12,537 nucleotides of DNA, from NCBI GenBank assembly GCA_030655735.1, contig JAUSPK010000217.1, positions 1 to 12,537 of the forward strand. Direction: 5' to 3'. This document shows, in pieces, positions 5,520-12,537 of the stretch. The position numbers and the translations under genes were made by a program. This DNA comes from Syntrophales bacterium. GTDB lineage: Bacteria; Desulfobacterota; Syntrophia; Syntrophales; UBA2210. Position 1 is the stretch's first letter. Each line of letters opens with the position of its first letter. The notes beneath the pieces are model-generated. The model had not been told where the DNA came from. It was given only the letters and a program-made list of their open reading frames with translations, and did not search any database.

Positions 5520-6566
5520 ATGACAGTCAAAAAGACATCATACAGAGAGGCGGGGGTAGATATCGACAAGGCCAACGCCTTTGTTGAGAGGATAAAACCG
5601 CTGATAAAGACCACTGCGCGCCAGGGAGCAGTGGGGGGAATAGGCAGTTTCGGGGGTCTGTTTCTCCTGGGTGCCGACAAGTATAAGAACCCCCTCCTCG
5701 TTTCAACGACAGACGGGGTGGGGACAAAGCTCAAGATAGCCCATGCGATGGGTATCCATAACACTATCGGCATAGACCTCGTCGCAATGAGCGTAAACGA
5801 CCTGATCGTCCAGGGTGCAGAGCCTCTCTTCTTTCTGGATTATATAGCCACCGGAAAACTGAGTGTTGAAACGAGTGTACAGATAGTTGAAGGCATAGCA
5901 AAGGGCTGCGTTGAAGCGGGCTGCGCACTTACCGGTGGCGAAACCGCTGAAATGCCGGGGTTCTACAATGATGACGAATATGATCTGGCGGGTTTCTGTG
6001 TCGGCGTTGTTGAATATGACAACCTGATTGACGGCTCCGAGATAAGGGTGGGAGACAGCATTATAGGTCTGACATCGAACGGAATCCACAGCAACGGGTA
6101 TTCCCTTGTCCGAAAGGTGCTGTTCGAACAGGCAGGCCTTGATATCAATGATACCGCAAAAGGCCTTGAAGGTTCCATCGGAATGGAACTTCTCCGCCCG
6201 ACAAAGATATACGTGAAGCCCATCTTGAACCTTATAAAAAACTTCACCATACGGGGGATAGCCCATATCACGGGTGGAGGGCTGACGGAAAATATCCCGA
6301 GGATACTGCCTCAGCGATGCGGAGCAGTTATCGTTCGAGAAAGGTGGACCCCCCCCGCCATCTTCAAGATCATTCAGGACAGGGGCGGAGTTGATGATGC
6401 GGAGATGCTCAGGGTGTTCAATATGGGTATCGGGATGATCGTTATCGTTCCGGAAAAGAATTCGAAAGAGATCGTTGACCATATGGAGAGACTTGGAGAG
6501 CAGGCTTATATAATCGGTCATATCATAAACCGGGATGAGCAGGACCCGGCCATCACATTCGAGTAG
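5520..6566 (+). CDS. purM: Phosphoribosylformylglycinamidine cyclo-ligase (AIR synthetase)
   Basis: PurM closes FGAM to AIR with ATP, the fifth step of de novo purine synthesis. The 348-residue length matches the family (E. coli 345). The N-terminal SYREAGVDIDKAN, DGVGTK (65-70), GIDLVAMSVNDL, QGAEPLFFLDYIATGKL, GGETAEMPG and SNGIHSNGYSLVRK blocks are all present, as is the HITGGGLTENIPR segment of the C-terminal AIRS domain. The ATG at 5520 is chosen because it puts ten residues before AGVD, as in E. coli. AGGAGG (5498-5503) is 16 bases from it and only 1 base from another ATG at 5505, so the start is not certain. purN follows after four bases. Confidence 0.95.
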   Translation: MTVKKTSYREAGVDIDKANAFVERIKPLIKTTARQGAVGGIGSFGGLFLLGADKYKNPLLVSTTDGVGTKLKIAHAMGIHNTIGIDLVAMSVNDLIVQGAEPLFFLDYIATGKLSVETSVQIVEGIAKGCVEAGCALTGGETAEMPGFYNDDEYDLAGFCVGVVEYDNLIDGSEIRVGDSIIGLTSNGIHSNGYSLVRKVLFEQAGLDINDTAKGLEGSIGMELLRPTKIYVKPILNLIKNFTIRGIAHITGGGLTENIPRILPQRCGAVIVRERWTPPAIFKIIQDRGGVDDAEMLRVFNMGIGMIVIVPEKNSKEIVDHMERLGEQAYIIGHIINRDEQDPAITFE

Positions 6567-6570
6567 AGAG

Positions 6571-7233
6571 ATGAAAAAGATAAACTTGGGCGTCCTGGTT
6601 TCCGGCGGGGGGACTAACCTGCAGTCCATAATCGACAGCATAGCGGCTGGCAAGATGGACGCGACGATCCAAGTGATTATAAGCAACATTCCCGGTGTTC
6701 GGTCGCTGGAAAGGGCACGGAAACACGATATCCCCGCAGTGGTGATCGATCATGAAAGGTTTGCCACACGGGAAGATTTTGACCGGGAGATGGTTTCCGT
6801 CTTAAAGGCCCACCACGTAGATCTTGTCGTCATGGCGGGGTTCATGAGGATACTGACTCCGGTCCTCCTGAAGGCCTTTCCCCTGAAGATCATCAACATA
6901 CACCCGGCGCTCCTCCCCTCCTTTCAGGGCCTTCATGTCCAGGAGAAGGCCTTCGATTATGGGGTGAAATTTTCCGGATGCACGGTCCACTTTGTCGATG
7001 AGGGGGTTGATACCGGACCTATCATTATCCAGGCTGTTGTTCCCGTGTACGGCGATGACACGGCCGAGATGCTCCAGCAGAGGATATTGGAAGAGGAACA
7101 CAGGATCTATCCTCAGGCAATCCAGCTTTACGCGGAGGGGCGGCTCGAGGTTACCGGACGGAAGGTACGCGTACAAAACCCCCGTCCGATGGAGGCCTCA
7201 TCCCTGCACAACCCGCCCCTGGAAAAGTTTTAG
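6571..7233 (+). CDS. purN: Phosphoribosylglycinamide formyltransferase, folate-dependent
   Basis: PurN transfers a formyl group from 10-formyl-tetrahydrofolate to GAR, the third step of purine synthesis. The 220-residue protein has the phosphate-binding GGGTN (12-16), the catalytic N109 and H111 in NIHPALLP, and D147 in VDEGVDTGP, the triad of GART enzymes. MAGFMRIL belongs to the folate site. Reading frame alone allows a start inside purM, but the ATG at 6571 directly precedes the beta strand KINLGVLVSGGG and is the likely start. The C-terminal 25 residues extend slightly past the usual end. Gaps of four bases to purM and one base to the next gene imply cotranscription. Confidence 0.95.
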   Translation: MKKINLGVLVSGGGTNLQSIIDSIAAGKMDATIQVIISNIPGVRSLERARKHDIPAVVIDHERFATREDFDREMVSVLKAHHVDLVVMAGFMRILTPVLLKAFPLKIINIHPALLPSFQGLHVQEKAFDYGVKFSGCTVHFVDEGVDTGPIIIQAVVPVYGDDTAEMLQQRILEEEHRIYPQAIQLYAEGRLEVTGRKVRVQNPRPMEASSLHNPPLEKF

Positions 7234-7234
7234 T

Positions 7235-7711
7235 ATGATTATTGTAAGCGCGTGTCTCCTTGGCTTCAACTGCAGATATGATGGGGGGAATTCCCATGAG
7301 GAAGCCCTGTTCGTGCCGACTTTAAAGAAACTGCTTGTTCCCGTCTGCCCGGAACAACTTGGAGGGCTTTCTACGCCGCGTGCCCCCTCGGAGATAAAGG
7401 GTGGGGATGGGCTGGATGTCCTCGAAGGAAGGGCACGAGTTGTCTCTGCCTCCGGAAGGGACGTTACCGATTGTTTCCTGCGTGGCGCACAGGAGATAGT
7501 ACATTTTATAGAATTGATGGGGATATCAACCGCGTTAATGAAAGAGAATAGCCCTTCCTGCGGCGTTTTCCACATAAAGAGGGCTGGTGCCACCCTCCGA
7601 GGGGCGGGGGTCACGTCGGCCCTCCTCATACAGAAGGGTGTACGCGTCATATCATCGGACAGGATTAAGGATGAATTGAACTATGGGCCGGGTGATGTAA
7701 CTTATGTATGA
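7235..7711 (+). CDS. DUF523 / TudS-like iron-sulfur protein
   Basis: This 158-residue protein has the DUF523 layout: SACLLGFNCRYDGG at the start, VCPEQLGGLSTPRAPSEI in the middle, and KENSPSCG near residue 109. Candidate cluster ligands are C7, C13, C38 and C109. One characterised member of this family, TudS, is a 2-thiouracil desulfurase with a [4Fe-4S] cluster, so desulfuration of a thiolated nucleobase is plausible but unproven here. The ATG at 7235 is one base after the purN stop. Upstream reading in the same frame runs through purN and is not real. The end overlaps the next gene by eight bases. The placement beside purM/purN suits a nucleotide-related role. Confidence 0.88.
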   Translation: MIIVSACLLGFNCRYDGGNSHEEALFVPTLKKLLVPVCPEQLGGLSTPRAPSEIKGGDGLDVLEGRARVVSASGRDVTDCFLRGAQEIVHFIELMGISTALMKENSPSCGVFHIKRAGATLRGAGVTSALLIQKGVRVISSDRIKDELNYGPGDVTYV

Positions 7712-9134
7712 TACCATTGTATTGGGAAATGATTTAGGCTCCTTGGTAGCCGCAGTTACCCTGGCAAACCATGGGGGCAAGATACTCCTCCTGGCAGATA
7801 ATGCCCCTCCATGCTACTCGGAATCGGGCTATACGTTTGATATCGACCCCCTCCCCTGGACCGGGTTCAATAGAGGAAATGTCTTCAAACAGTTTCTCTC
7901 CCACCTGGGGATGCCCCAGGAAGATCCCGTTGAAAACCCCCCGCTCCAGATAATTCTTCGGAAGCATCGAGTAGAGCTGTGCGGGAAGATGGAACCGGAT
8001 CTAAAGGAGATGAACCGAGAGTTTCCTGACGAGGCCCCAAAAATACTCAGCCTCTATACCTCCCTTACAAAGAGCGCCTCTTTTGCATCGAGCCTCATTG
8101 ACAAGGGCCTGCACCTCCGGCCGGAAACCACGAAGGATCATATCAGGCTTCTTCTCAATACAGTATTCATTGCCCTCAAGAAAAGGGCCTTTACGGCAGA
8201 CCTCAAAACGATTCGACAAGAGCCATCACTCGGCAGGATGCTGGAGGCCCAGGTTCTTCTCCTGTCCCATCTCGATCCTCGCAGTATTATAAGCCCGATC
8301 TCTTTTGCACGGACGCTTTCCGAAGCCCTGCAGGGATTGTCCTACTACCGGGAGGGTAAGCATCTCCTTATAACGAGACTGAAGAAAAAATTCGAGGCCG
8401 ATGGAGGCGTCATAGAGGAACATTCCATCTCGACACTCGAGATGGAAAGGGTAGTCAAGGTCAACGTGAAAACGAGCAATGATGCCATACCGACTATCTA
8501 TGGTAGAAATATAATAATAAGCACATATTATGAAAAATTTGCCTCTCTTCTCGAGGAAAACAGAGAGCTTTTACCGCTCAGAAAACAGTATAACAGAATA
8601 CAGCCATCTCTCTATCCCTTTACCCTGCATATAGGGGTGTCTGACCGGTGTGTCCCGGAAAAGATGGGGCCATATGTTGTCGTGGTACCGGATGAAACCA
8701 AGCCCTTTGAAGACGGGAACCTCCTGTTTCTGGAGTCGAGCGAACCGGGGAACACCCTGCGGGCCCCTGATGGAAAGAGGGCGATCAGCGTTACCGCTTT
8801 TCTCAAAAATTCTCCCTCAGAATCAACCAGCGAAGATCTCAAAAAGATTGCGGACGATATGTTGAAAAATCTGGTGTTTTTCCTCCCCTTTCTGGAAGAG
8901 AATATCGACTTTATCAACCCGGAAGAATCTATAGATATATCGAAAAACTATAAAAAGATCGTCGGACCTGCATACAGTGTAAGAAACTCTTTCATAGGGA
9001 TGTCGTTCTTCCCCAATAAGACGCCCATGAAAAACGTCTTCTTTACAGGTGACACCCTGATTCCAGGGCTTGGATTCGAGGGAGAGATCATGTCCGGGCT
9101 AAACGCCGCGGGACTTGCGATGGGAAGAGAGTAG
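7704..9134 (+). CDS. FAD-dependent oxidoreductase, amine-oxidase/phytoene-desaturase-like
   Basis: This 476-residue protein resembles the flavin-containing amine oxidase, phytoene desaturase and carotenoid isomerase superfamily. An N-terminal Rossmann motif (residues 4-30) is followed by a basic-poor turn (LLLADNAP). The C-terminal FAD-binding block FFTGDTLIPGLGFEGEIMSGLNAA closes the fold, with a variable substrate domain between them. The dinucleotide motif reads GNDLGS, so the middle glycine of GxGxxG is aspartate. Whether FAD is bound conventionally is therefore open. No carotenoid genes are nearby, so a desaturase role is not supported by context. The ATG overlaps the DUF523 end (ATGTATGA), and the kinase gene starts two bases after its stop. 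The substrate is unknown. Confidence 0.75.
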   Translation: MYDTIVLGNDLGSLVAAVTLANHGGKILLLADNAPPCYSESGYTFDIDPLPWTGFNRGNVFKQFLSHLGMPQEDPVENPPLQIILRKHRVELCGKMEPDLKEMNREFPDEAPKILSLYTSLTKSASFASSLIDKGLHLRPETTKDHIRLLLNTVFIALKKRAFTADLKTIRQEPSLGRMLEAQVLLLSHLDPRSIISPISFARTLSEALQGLSYYREGKHLLITRLKKKFEADGGVIEEHSISTLEMERVVKVNVKTSNDAIPTIYGRNIIISTYYEKFASLLEENRELLPLRKQYNRIQPSLYPFTLHIGVSDRCVPEKMGPYVVVVPDETKPFEDGNLLFLESSEPGNTLRAPDGKRAISVTAFLKNSPSESTSEDLKKIADDMLKNLVFFLPFLEENIDFINPEESIDISKNYKKIVGPAYSVRNSFIGMSFFPNKTPMKNVFFTGDTLIPGLGFEGEIMSGLNAAGLAMGRE

Positions 9135-9136
9135 CT

Positions 9137-10438
9137 ATGAAAGAGAAATCGCCCGATTTTGAGATCCGGAGACTGGGGAAACCGACCATCCCATCACCGA
9201 TTACTTTGGGATACTTCATGTCGGACAGCAGGCGTGTTCTGTACGATCCGTATCTCCATTCCGATTCGCCGCGAATAGCAGGAGATGCCCCCCTCTCCAT
9301 TGAAATTGCCGGGCCTAGGGAAACCATCTACTTCGATCCCGCGCAGACAAAGGCCGCCATCGTTACCTGCGGCGGTCTGAGCCCGGGCATCAACGACGTC
9401 ATACGGGCGGTGGTCATGGGTCTCTACTACCGGTACGGTGTCAAAGAGATCGTGGGCATACGGTACGGCTTTCAGGGTCTTGTCCCTGAGTACGGCCACG
9501 AACCGGCAGTCCTTACGCCGGAGGTGGTCAAGGACATACACACACTTGGCGGAAGCATCCTTTCATCTTCCCGGGGCAGCCAGGATATCACAACCATAGT
9601 CGACACCCTGTGCGAGATGAACATCAATCTCTTTTTCTGCGTGGGGGGCGACGGGACGATGCGGGCGGCTGAACGCATAGCGGAAGAGATCAGGCAAAGA
9701 GATGTAAAGATGGGTGTTATCGGTATACCGAAGACCATCGATAACGACCTGAATCTGATCGACAAGACCTTTGGATTTGATACGGCGATCTCCATGGTGG
9801 TCAATGCGATTCAGTGTGCCCATGTGGAGGCGAAGGGCGCGCCCATGGGGATAGGCCTTGTGAAGATAATGGGGCGGGAGTCGGGGCATATCGTCCTGAA
9901 TGCCACCCTGGCCCAGAATGATGTCAATTTCGCCCTCATCCCCGAGGTGCCCTTTGACCTGGAAGGAGAAAAAGGCCTGCTCAAGATATTGGAAAAGCGC
10001 CTTCTGGAGAGGAAACATGCCGTTATACTGGTAGCGGAAGGCGCCGGTCAGAATCTGTGCGCCGGCATCGGCCCGAAACAGACCGACGCATCCGGGAATA
10101 TACGGCTTCAGGACATCGGGACCTATCTTAAGACACAGATCGAAGGATATTTTGAAAAGAGGGGGTTGGAGATCAACCTCAAATATATCGACCCCAGTTA
10201 TACCATACGGAGTGTCCCCGCCAACGCCAGTGACAGTATATACTGCGAGCTTCTGGGACAATTTGCCGTACACGCCGGAATGGCGGGGAAGACAGAGCTG
10301 GTAGTGGGTCTTTTTAAGGGAGAATATGTTCATCTGCCGCTCAAATCAGTAGCATCCCGCAAAAAGGTGAATACAAAGGGCAATCTGTGGATGCGTGTTC
10401 TCGAAGCGACGGGGCAGCCGGCATCAATGAAGAATTGA
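9137..10438 (+). CDS. ATP-dependent 6-phosphofructokinase, long plant/spirochaete-like type
   Basis: This enzyme phosphorylates fructose 6-phosphate in glycolysis. At 433 residues it is about 110 longer than E. coli PfkA. The extension is an N-terminal stretch ending in AGPRETIYFDP (58-68), as in plant and TP0108-like enzymes. The core motifs are TCGGLSPGIND (77-87), GGDGT (169-173), PKTIDND (197-203; D201 is the catalytic base equivalent of E. coli D127) and MGRESGH. G172 aligns with E. coli G104, the residue linked to ATP use. K198 aligns with G124 and is the lysine found in pyrophosphate enzymes. This mixed G/K signature is known in ATP-dependent long PFKs, so ATP is predicted. It is the last gene of the purM cluster. 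Confidence 0.9.
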   Translation: MKEKSPDFEIRRLGKPTIPSPITLGYFMSDSRRVLYDPYLHSDSPRIAGDAPLSIEIAGPRETIYFDPAQTKAAIVTCGGLSPGINDVIRAVVMGLYYRYGVKEIVGIRYGFQGLVPEYGHEPAVLTPEVVKDIHTLGGSILSSSRGSQDITTIVDTLCEMNINLFFCVGGDGTMRAAERIAEEIRQRDVKMGVIGIPKTIDNDLNLIDKTFGFDTAISMVVNAIQCAHVEAKGAPMGIGLVKIMGRESGHIVLNATLAQNDVNFALIPEVPFDLEGEKGLLKILEKRLLERKHAVILVAEGAGQNLCAGIGPKQTDASGNIRLQDIGTYLKTQIEGYFEKRGLEINLKYIDPSYTIRSVPANASDSIYCELLGQFAVHAGMAGKTELVVGLFKGEYVHLPLKSVASRKKVNTKGNLWMRVLEATGQPASMKN

Positions 10439-10479
10439 CGTTGCCGGACGGAAAAACTGAACTAATACCAAAAAAATAC

Positions 10480-10508
10480 TTGCAAAAATCCTCGTTATAG
10501 TCTAGGAA
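10480..10508 (+). promoter_or_regulatory. Possible rpmB promoter
   Basis: The 99-base gap before rpmB is A-rich and contains TTGCAA (10480-10485), which could pair after 17 bases with TAGGAA (10503-10508). A better -10 match, TATAGT (10496-10501), has no good -35 at 17 bases. The gap and the strong downstream ribosome-binding site suggest that L28 is transcribed separately from the phosphofructokinase gene, but the exact promoter is unclear. Confidence 0.25.
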
Positions 10509-10537
10509 ACAGCCTTCTTTTCTGAAAGGAGTTTATT

Positions 10538-10735
10538 ATGTCTCGATTTTGTGAGATCTGTGGTAAGGGACCCGTCGTAGGGAACAGCGTCAGTCACGCG
10601 CACAACAAAACAAAGAAGGTCTGGTACCCCAACCTCCAGAAGCTGCGGGTTGTGGTTCCAAAGACAGGCGCCGTAAAGAGGATGAAGGTCTGTACCAGGT
10701 GCCTGCGTTCGGGGGCCATCAAGAAGGCCGTCTAG
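10538..10735 (+). CDS. rpmB: 50S ribosomal protein L28 (zinc-binding form)
   Basis: This 65-residue ribosomal protein has the L28 hallmarks GKGPVVGNSVSHAHNKTKK and WYPNLQKLRV. Two CxxC pairs, C5/C8 and C52/C55, form a zinc ribbon, making this the C+ form of L28. The paralogous C- form, which replaces it under zinc starvation in some bacteria, lacks these cysteines. AAAGGAG lies about 7 bases before the ATG, a strong ribosome-binding site as expected for a highly expressed gene. A clear terminator follows, so it is probably monocistronic. Confidence 0.97.
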   Translation: MSRFCEICGKGPVVGNSVSHAHNKTKKVWYPNLQKLRVVVPKTGAVKRMKVCTRCLRSGAIKKAV

Positions 10736-10744
10736 GAATAACCG

Positions 10745-10776
10745 GTATCCGTCTGAACCATCAGACGGATACTTTT
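10745..10776 (+). terminator. Rho-independent terminator of rpmB
   Basis: A perfect 12-bp stem, GTATCCGTCTGA (10745-10756) with TCAGACGGATAC (10761-10772), has the tetraloop ACCA and is followed by TTTTGT. It begins ten bases after the rpmB stop. On the minus strand there is no matching T-tract, so it is poorly suited to ending the converging unit. Confidence 0.88.
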
Positions 10777-10792
10777 GTCCCCCCTCCCGAAA

Positions 10793-11206
10793 TCATTCAT
10801 TGATTATCATCTTTTTGATGTCCGCAAGGTCTATTTGAAATGTCCCGTGCGCCGTCCTGCCATATGCCTTATGATTATTGTTCAGTATAAGTTCATCGCT
10901 GCTCTTGTTTTTCAGGCGCACCAAGCCTCTCAATTCTTCCCCCTTTAGAAGAAACACAAAACTCTCCACTTCTTCAAAGGGAATCGTGTATACGCCCTTC
11001 CCCTTTTTCCCCTCGATAAAGGTCTTCCCCTCTATGCTTACCTCTGTGCACTTGGTAATGATATCCATCTGATCGATAAAGGTAGCACTGAATTTCTTTT
11101 CAGTAACCGGAATCTTGTCCGGTGCACCGCTCCCCCCCATGGATCCCATACCCAGAATAAATGGAAGAAACAGCATGATCAAAAAATATCTGCATCCTTT
11201 TTTCAT
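10793..11206 (-). CDS. Exported protein of unknown function
   Basis: I do not recognise this 137-residue protein. It begins MKKGCRYF and continues with a hydrophobic segment (about residues 7-20), followed by a glycine/methionine-rich stretch. This looks like a Sec signal peptide or a single N-terminal anchor. There is no lipobox cysteine after the hydrophobic stretch, so a lipoprotein is unlikely. The mature part contains a predicted beta-rich pattern (VSIEGKTFIEGKKGKG, FEEVESFVFLLKGEEL, GTFQIDLADIKKMIINE) and no catalytic motif. The ATG at 11206 is preferred over one nine codons upstream because GGAGGGG lies eight bases before it. That ATG overlaps the TGA of the DUF4911-like gene (ATGA), so the two are translationally coupled. 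Confidence 0.7.
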   Translation of the reverse strand: MKKGCRYFLIMLFLPFILGMGSMGGSGAPDKIPVTEKKFSATFIDQMDIITKCTEVSIEGKTFIEGKKGKGVYTIPFEEVESFVFLLKGEELRGLVRLKNKSSDELILNNNHKAYGRTAHGTFQIDLADIKKMIINE

Positions 11207-11442
11207 TTTTTTTCCCCTCCACCAATCTCGCACATATTGATTTCACTTTTTAATGCTTCCAGTATTCCGTCAACATCGGAGGTGAAGTCCGGTACTATGG
11301 AAAGCTGCACCACCGCTTCCCGACAAGTCGGGATAGTTGTAACCGTTGCAAGACCTTCATACCCCTCAAGGATATATTTGACATACGCGATATCCCTGCG
11401 ATCCAATCTCAGATTCCTTGTTATCACGCCCCCTTCCCGCAT
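11203..11442 (-). CDS. DUF4911-like small protein
   Basis: This 79-residue soluble protein resembles the DUF4911 family by the block RRDIAYVKYILEGYEGLATVTT near its start and the alternating hydrophobic pattern VVQLSIVPDF that follows. No function is known for that family. The size fits a compact alpha/beta fold of about 75 residues. The start is uncertain: ATG 11442 has no close ribosome-binding site, while a GTG at 11427 is preceded by GGAAGG at a short spacing. Either start leaves the conserved core intact. It is the first gene of a two-gene minus-strand unit and lies divergent to recJ. The family call is from memory of the motif pattern. Confidence 0.6.
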   Translation of the reverse strand: MREGGVITRNLRLDRRDIAYVKYILEGYEGLATVTTIPTCREAVVQLSIVPDFTSDVDGILEALKSEINMCEIGGGEKK

Positions 11443-11492
11443 ATATTATTCGTAACATCCGCTCCCCGAAACATCAAGGAATAAATCCCTCC

Positions 11493-11521
11493 TTGACACG
11501 CCCAGAGGCCTTGACTATAGT
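11493..11521 (+). promoter_or_regulatory. Near-consensus sigma-70 promoter of recJ
   Basis: TTGACA (11493-11498) is separated by exactly 17 bases from TATAGT (11516-11521), matching 6/6 and 5/6 of the consensus hexamers. Transcription should start near 11528, about 24 bases upstream of recJ. The -10 lies in a perfect 10-base palindrome, GACTATAGTC (11513-11522). Directly after it, CAGATT (11523-11528) and AATCTG (11530-11535) form an inverted repeat at the expected start point that could serve as an operator. Confidence 0.78.
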
Positions 11522-11551
11522 CCAGATTTAATCTGATCAGGATAGAGAAAC

Positions 11552-12537
11552 ATGCTGCCAATCACCCGCTGGAAACTCCCTGACACCAACGAAAGGGCCC
11601 AATCTCTCCTGGCCCAGGAACTGGGAATCAGCCCCCTTATATCACAGATATTGATTAACCGTGGCATAACAGCCCCGGAGGACGCCAAGAAGTTTCTCTT
11701 CCCTTCTCTGGAGCACCTGCACAATCCTTTTCTTATGAAGGATATGGAAAAGGGTATCGAAAGGCTGACACAGGCAATCTTAGAAAAAGAACAGATCGTT
11801 GTTTACGGGGATTATGACGCGGACGGCATCACATCCACGGCAATTCTCGTGAAGTTTCTCAGGGAAATCAATGATCGGACAACCTATTACATCCCGGGGA
11901 GGATTGAAGAGGGGTATGGCCTGGGCAAGGCGGCGATCGACAAATTCAGGGAAGATGGAACCAACCTTATCATAACGGTGGACTGCGGCATCTCCGACCA
12001 TGAGGAAATAGCCTACGCAACCACCTCGGGTATTGATGTGATCGTAACAGATCACCATGAAGTCCCCGATATCATCCCCGACTGCAGTGCCATCATCAAT
12101 CCCCATCGCCGTGACTGCTCGTTCCCCTTCAAATCTCTCGCCGGGGTAGGGGTTGTCTTTAATCTCTTGATCGCCCTGCGTGGAAAGCTTCGAGACCTGG
12201 GTTTCTGGAAAGACAGGGAATACCCGAATCTGATGAAATATCTGGACCTGGTGGCCATCGGAACCATCGGTGACGTTGTCCCTCTCGTCGACGAGAACAG
12301 GATCCTCGCGAAGATAGGACTCGGGGTGGCCAGCAATACCGAACGGGTCGGGCTCAAGGCGCTGATGACGATAAGCGATATGAGAGGCCGTGGCGTCAGT
12401 TCGGAATCGGCGGCATTCAGGCTGATCCCCCGGATCAATGCCGCGGGGAGAATCGGATCCCCCGAAGAGGCCGTGGAGCTCCTCCTGACCGAGGACGAAG
12501 GCAGGGCAACGCTGCTTGCCGAGCGCCTCGATTCATA
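11552..12537 (+). CDS. recJ: Single-stranded-DNA-specific 5'-3' exonuclease RecJ (partial, 3' end outside window)
   Basis: The frame from the ATG at 11552 is open to the right edge (328 codons of an expected 560-600), so the gene is cut by the window, not broken. RecJ degrades single-stranded DNA 5' to 3' in recombination and mismatch repair. The DHH phosphoesterase core is clear: DYDADG (87-92), VDCGIS (143-148) and TDHHE with the DHH triad at 167-169. INPH, AGVGVVFNL, GTIGDVVPL and RINAAGRIGS follow. The N-terminal WKLPD is also typical. AGGA lies about nine bases before the ATG. The DHHA1 and OB-fold regions would lie beyond the edge. The gene is divergent from the DUF4911-like unit and has its own promoter. 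Confidence 0.95.
   Translation, partial: MLPITRWKLPDTNERAQSLLAQELGISPLISQILINRGITAPEDAKKFLFPSLEHLHNPFLMKDMEKGIERLTQAILEKEQIVVYGDYDADGITSTAILVKFLREINDRTTYYIPGRIEEGYGLGKAAIDKFREDGTNLIITVDCGISDHEEIAYATTSGIDVIVTDHHEVPDIIPDCSAIINPHRRDCSFPFKSLAGVGVVFNLLIALRGKLRDLGFWKDREYPNLMKYLDLVAIGTIGDVVPLVDENRILAKIGLGVASNTERVGLKALMTISDMRGRGVSSESAAFRLIPRINAAGRIGSPEEAVELLLTEDEGRATLLAERLDS

Noticed and set aside
5703..6689. Minus-strand open frame of 328 codons opposite purM
   Set aside because: It is antisense to an unmistakable purM; no family is recognised.
6992..7234. Upstream extension of the DUF523 gene inside purN
   Set aside because: The extension is out-of-frame purN. The conserved SACLLG start follows ATG 7235 directly.

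Overview
The window looks like chromosomal housekeeping DNA from an anaerobic bacterium of moderate GC content, most likely a delta-proteobacterial (Desulfobacterota) lineage. This is inferred from the ferredoxin-linked 2-oxoacid oxidoreductase, the DUF4911-like small protein, the zinc-type ribosomal protein L28, the 430-residue plant/spirochaete-type phosphofructokinase and the REP-like palindromes. No phage, transposase, CRISPR, rRNA or tRNA signal is visible.

Layout. 1-540 is non-coding. It contains a strong intrinsic terminator (360-392) and, just before it, a 13-bp hairpin and two CCTCC anti-Shine-Dalgarno-like motifs, which together look like a small RNA. A metallo-beta-lactamase-fold hydrolase (541-1221) follows, then a pair of CCCCGC...GCGGGG palindromes (about 1251-1370), then an HD-domain protein (1457-2062). 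A tightly packed five-gene cluster (2187-5237) encodes the delta (two [4Fe-4S]), alpha (VorB-type), beta (TPP-binding) and gamma subunits of a 2-oxoacid:ferredoxin oxidoreductase, plus a tandem ACT-domain protein. After a 282-bp gap comes a second packed cluster (5520-10438): purM, purN, a DUF523/TudS-like Fe-S protein, a FAD-dependent amine-oxidase/desaturase-like protein and an ATP-type 6-phosphofructokinase. rpmB (L28) follows and ends at a 12-bp-stem terminator. On the minus strand, a DUF4911-like gene and an exported protein of unknown function form a two-gene unit (10793-11442). Divergent to it, recJ starts at 11552 behind a near-consensus sigma-70 promoter and runs off the right edge.

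Functionally, the first cluster probably converts branched-chain or related 2-oxoacids to acyl-CoA with reduction of ferredoxin, and the ACT protein suggests amino-acid sensing. The second cluster joins two steps of purine synthesis to a putative thiobase/nucleotide repair enzyme, an orphan redox protein and a glycolytic kinase. It may be a cotranscribed housekeeping unit rather than one pathway.
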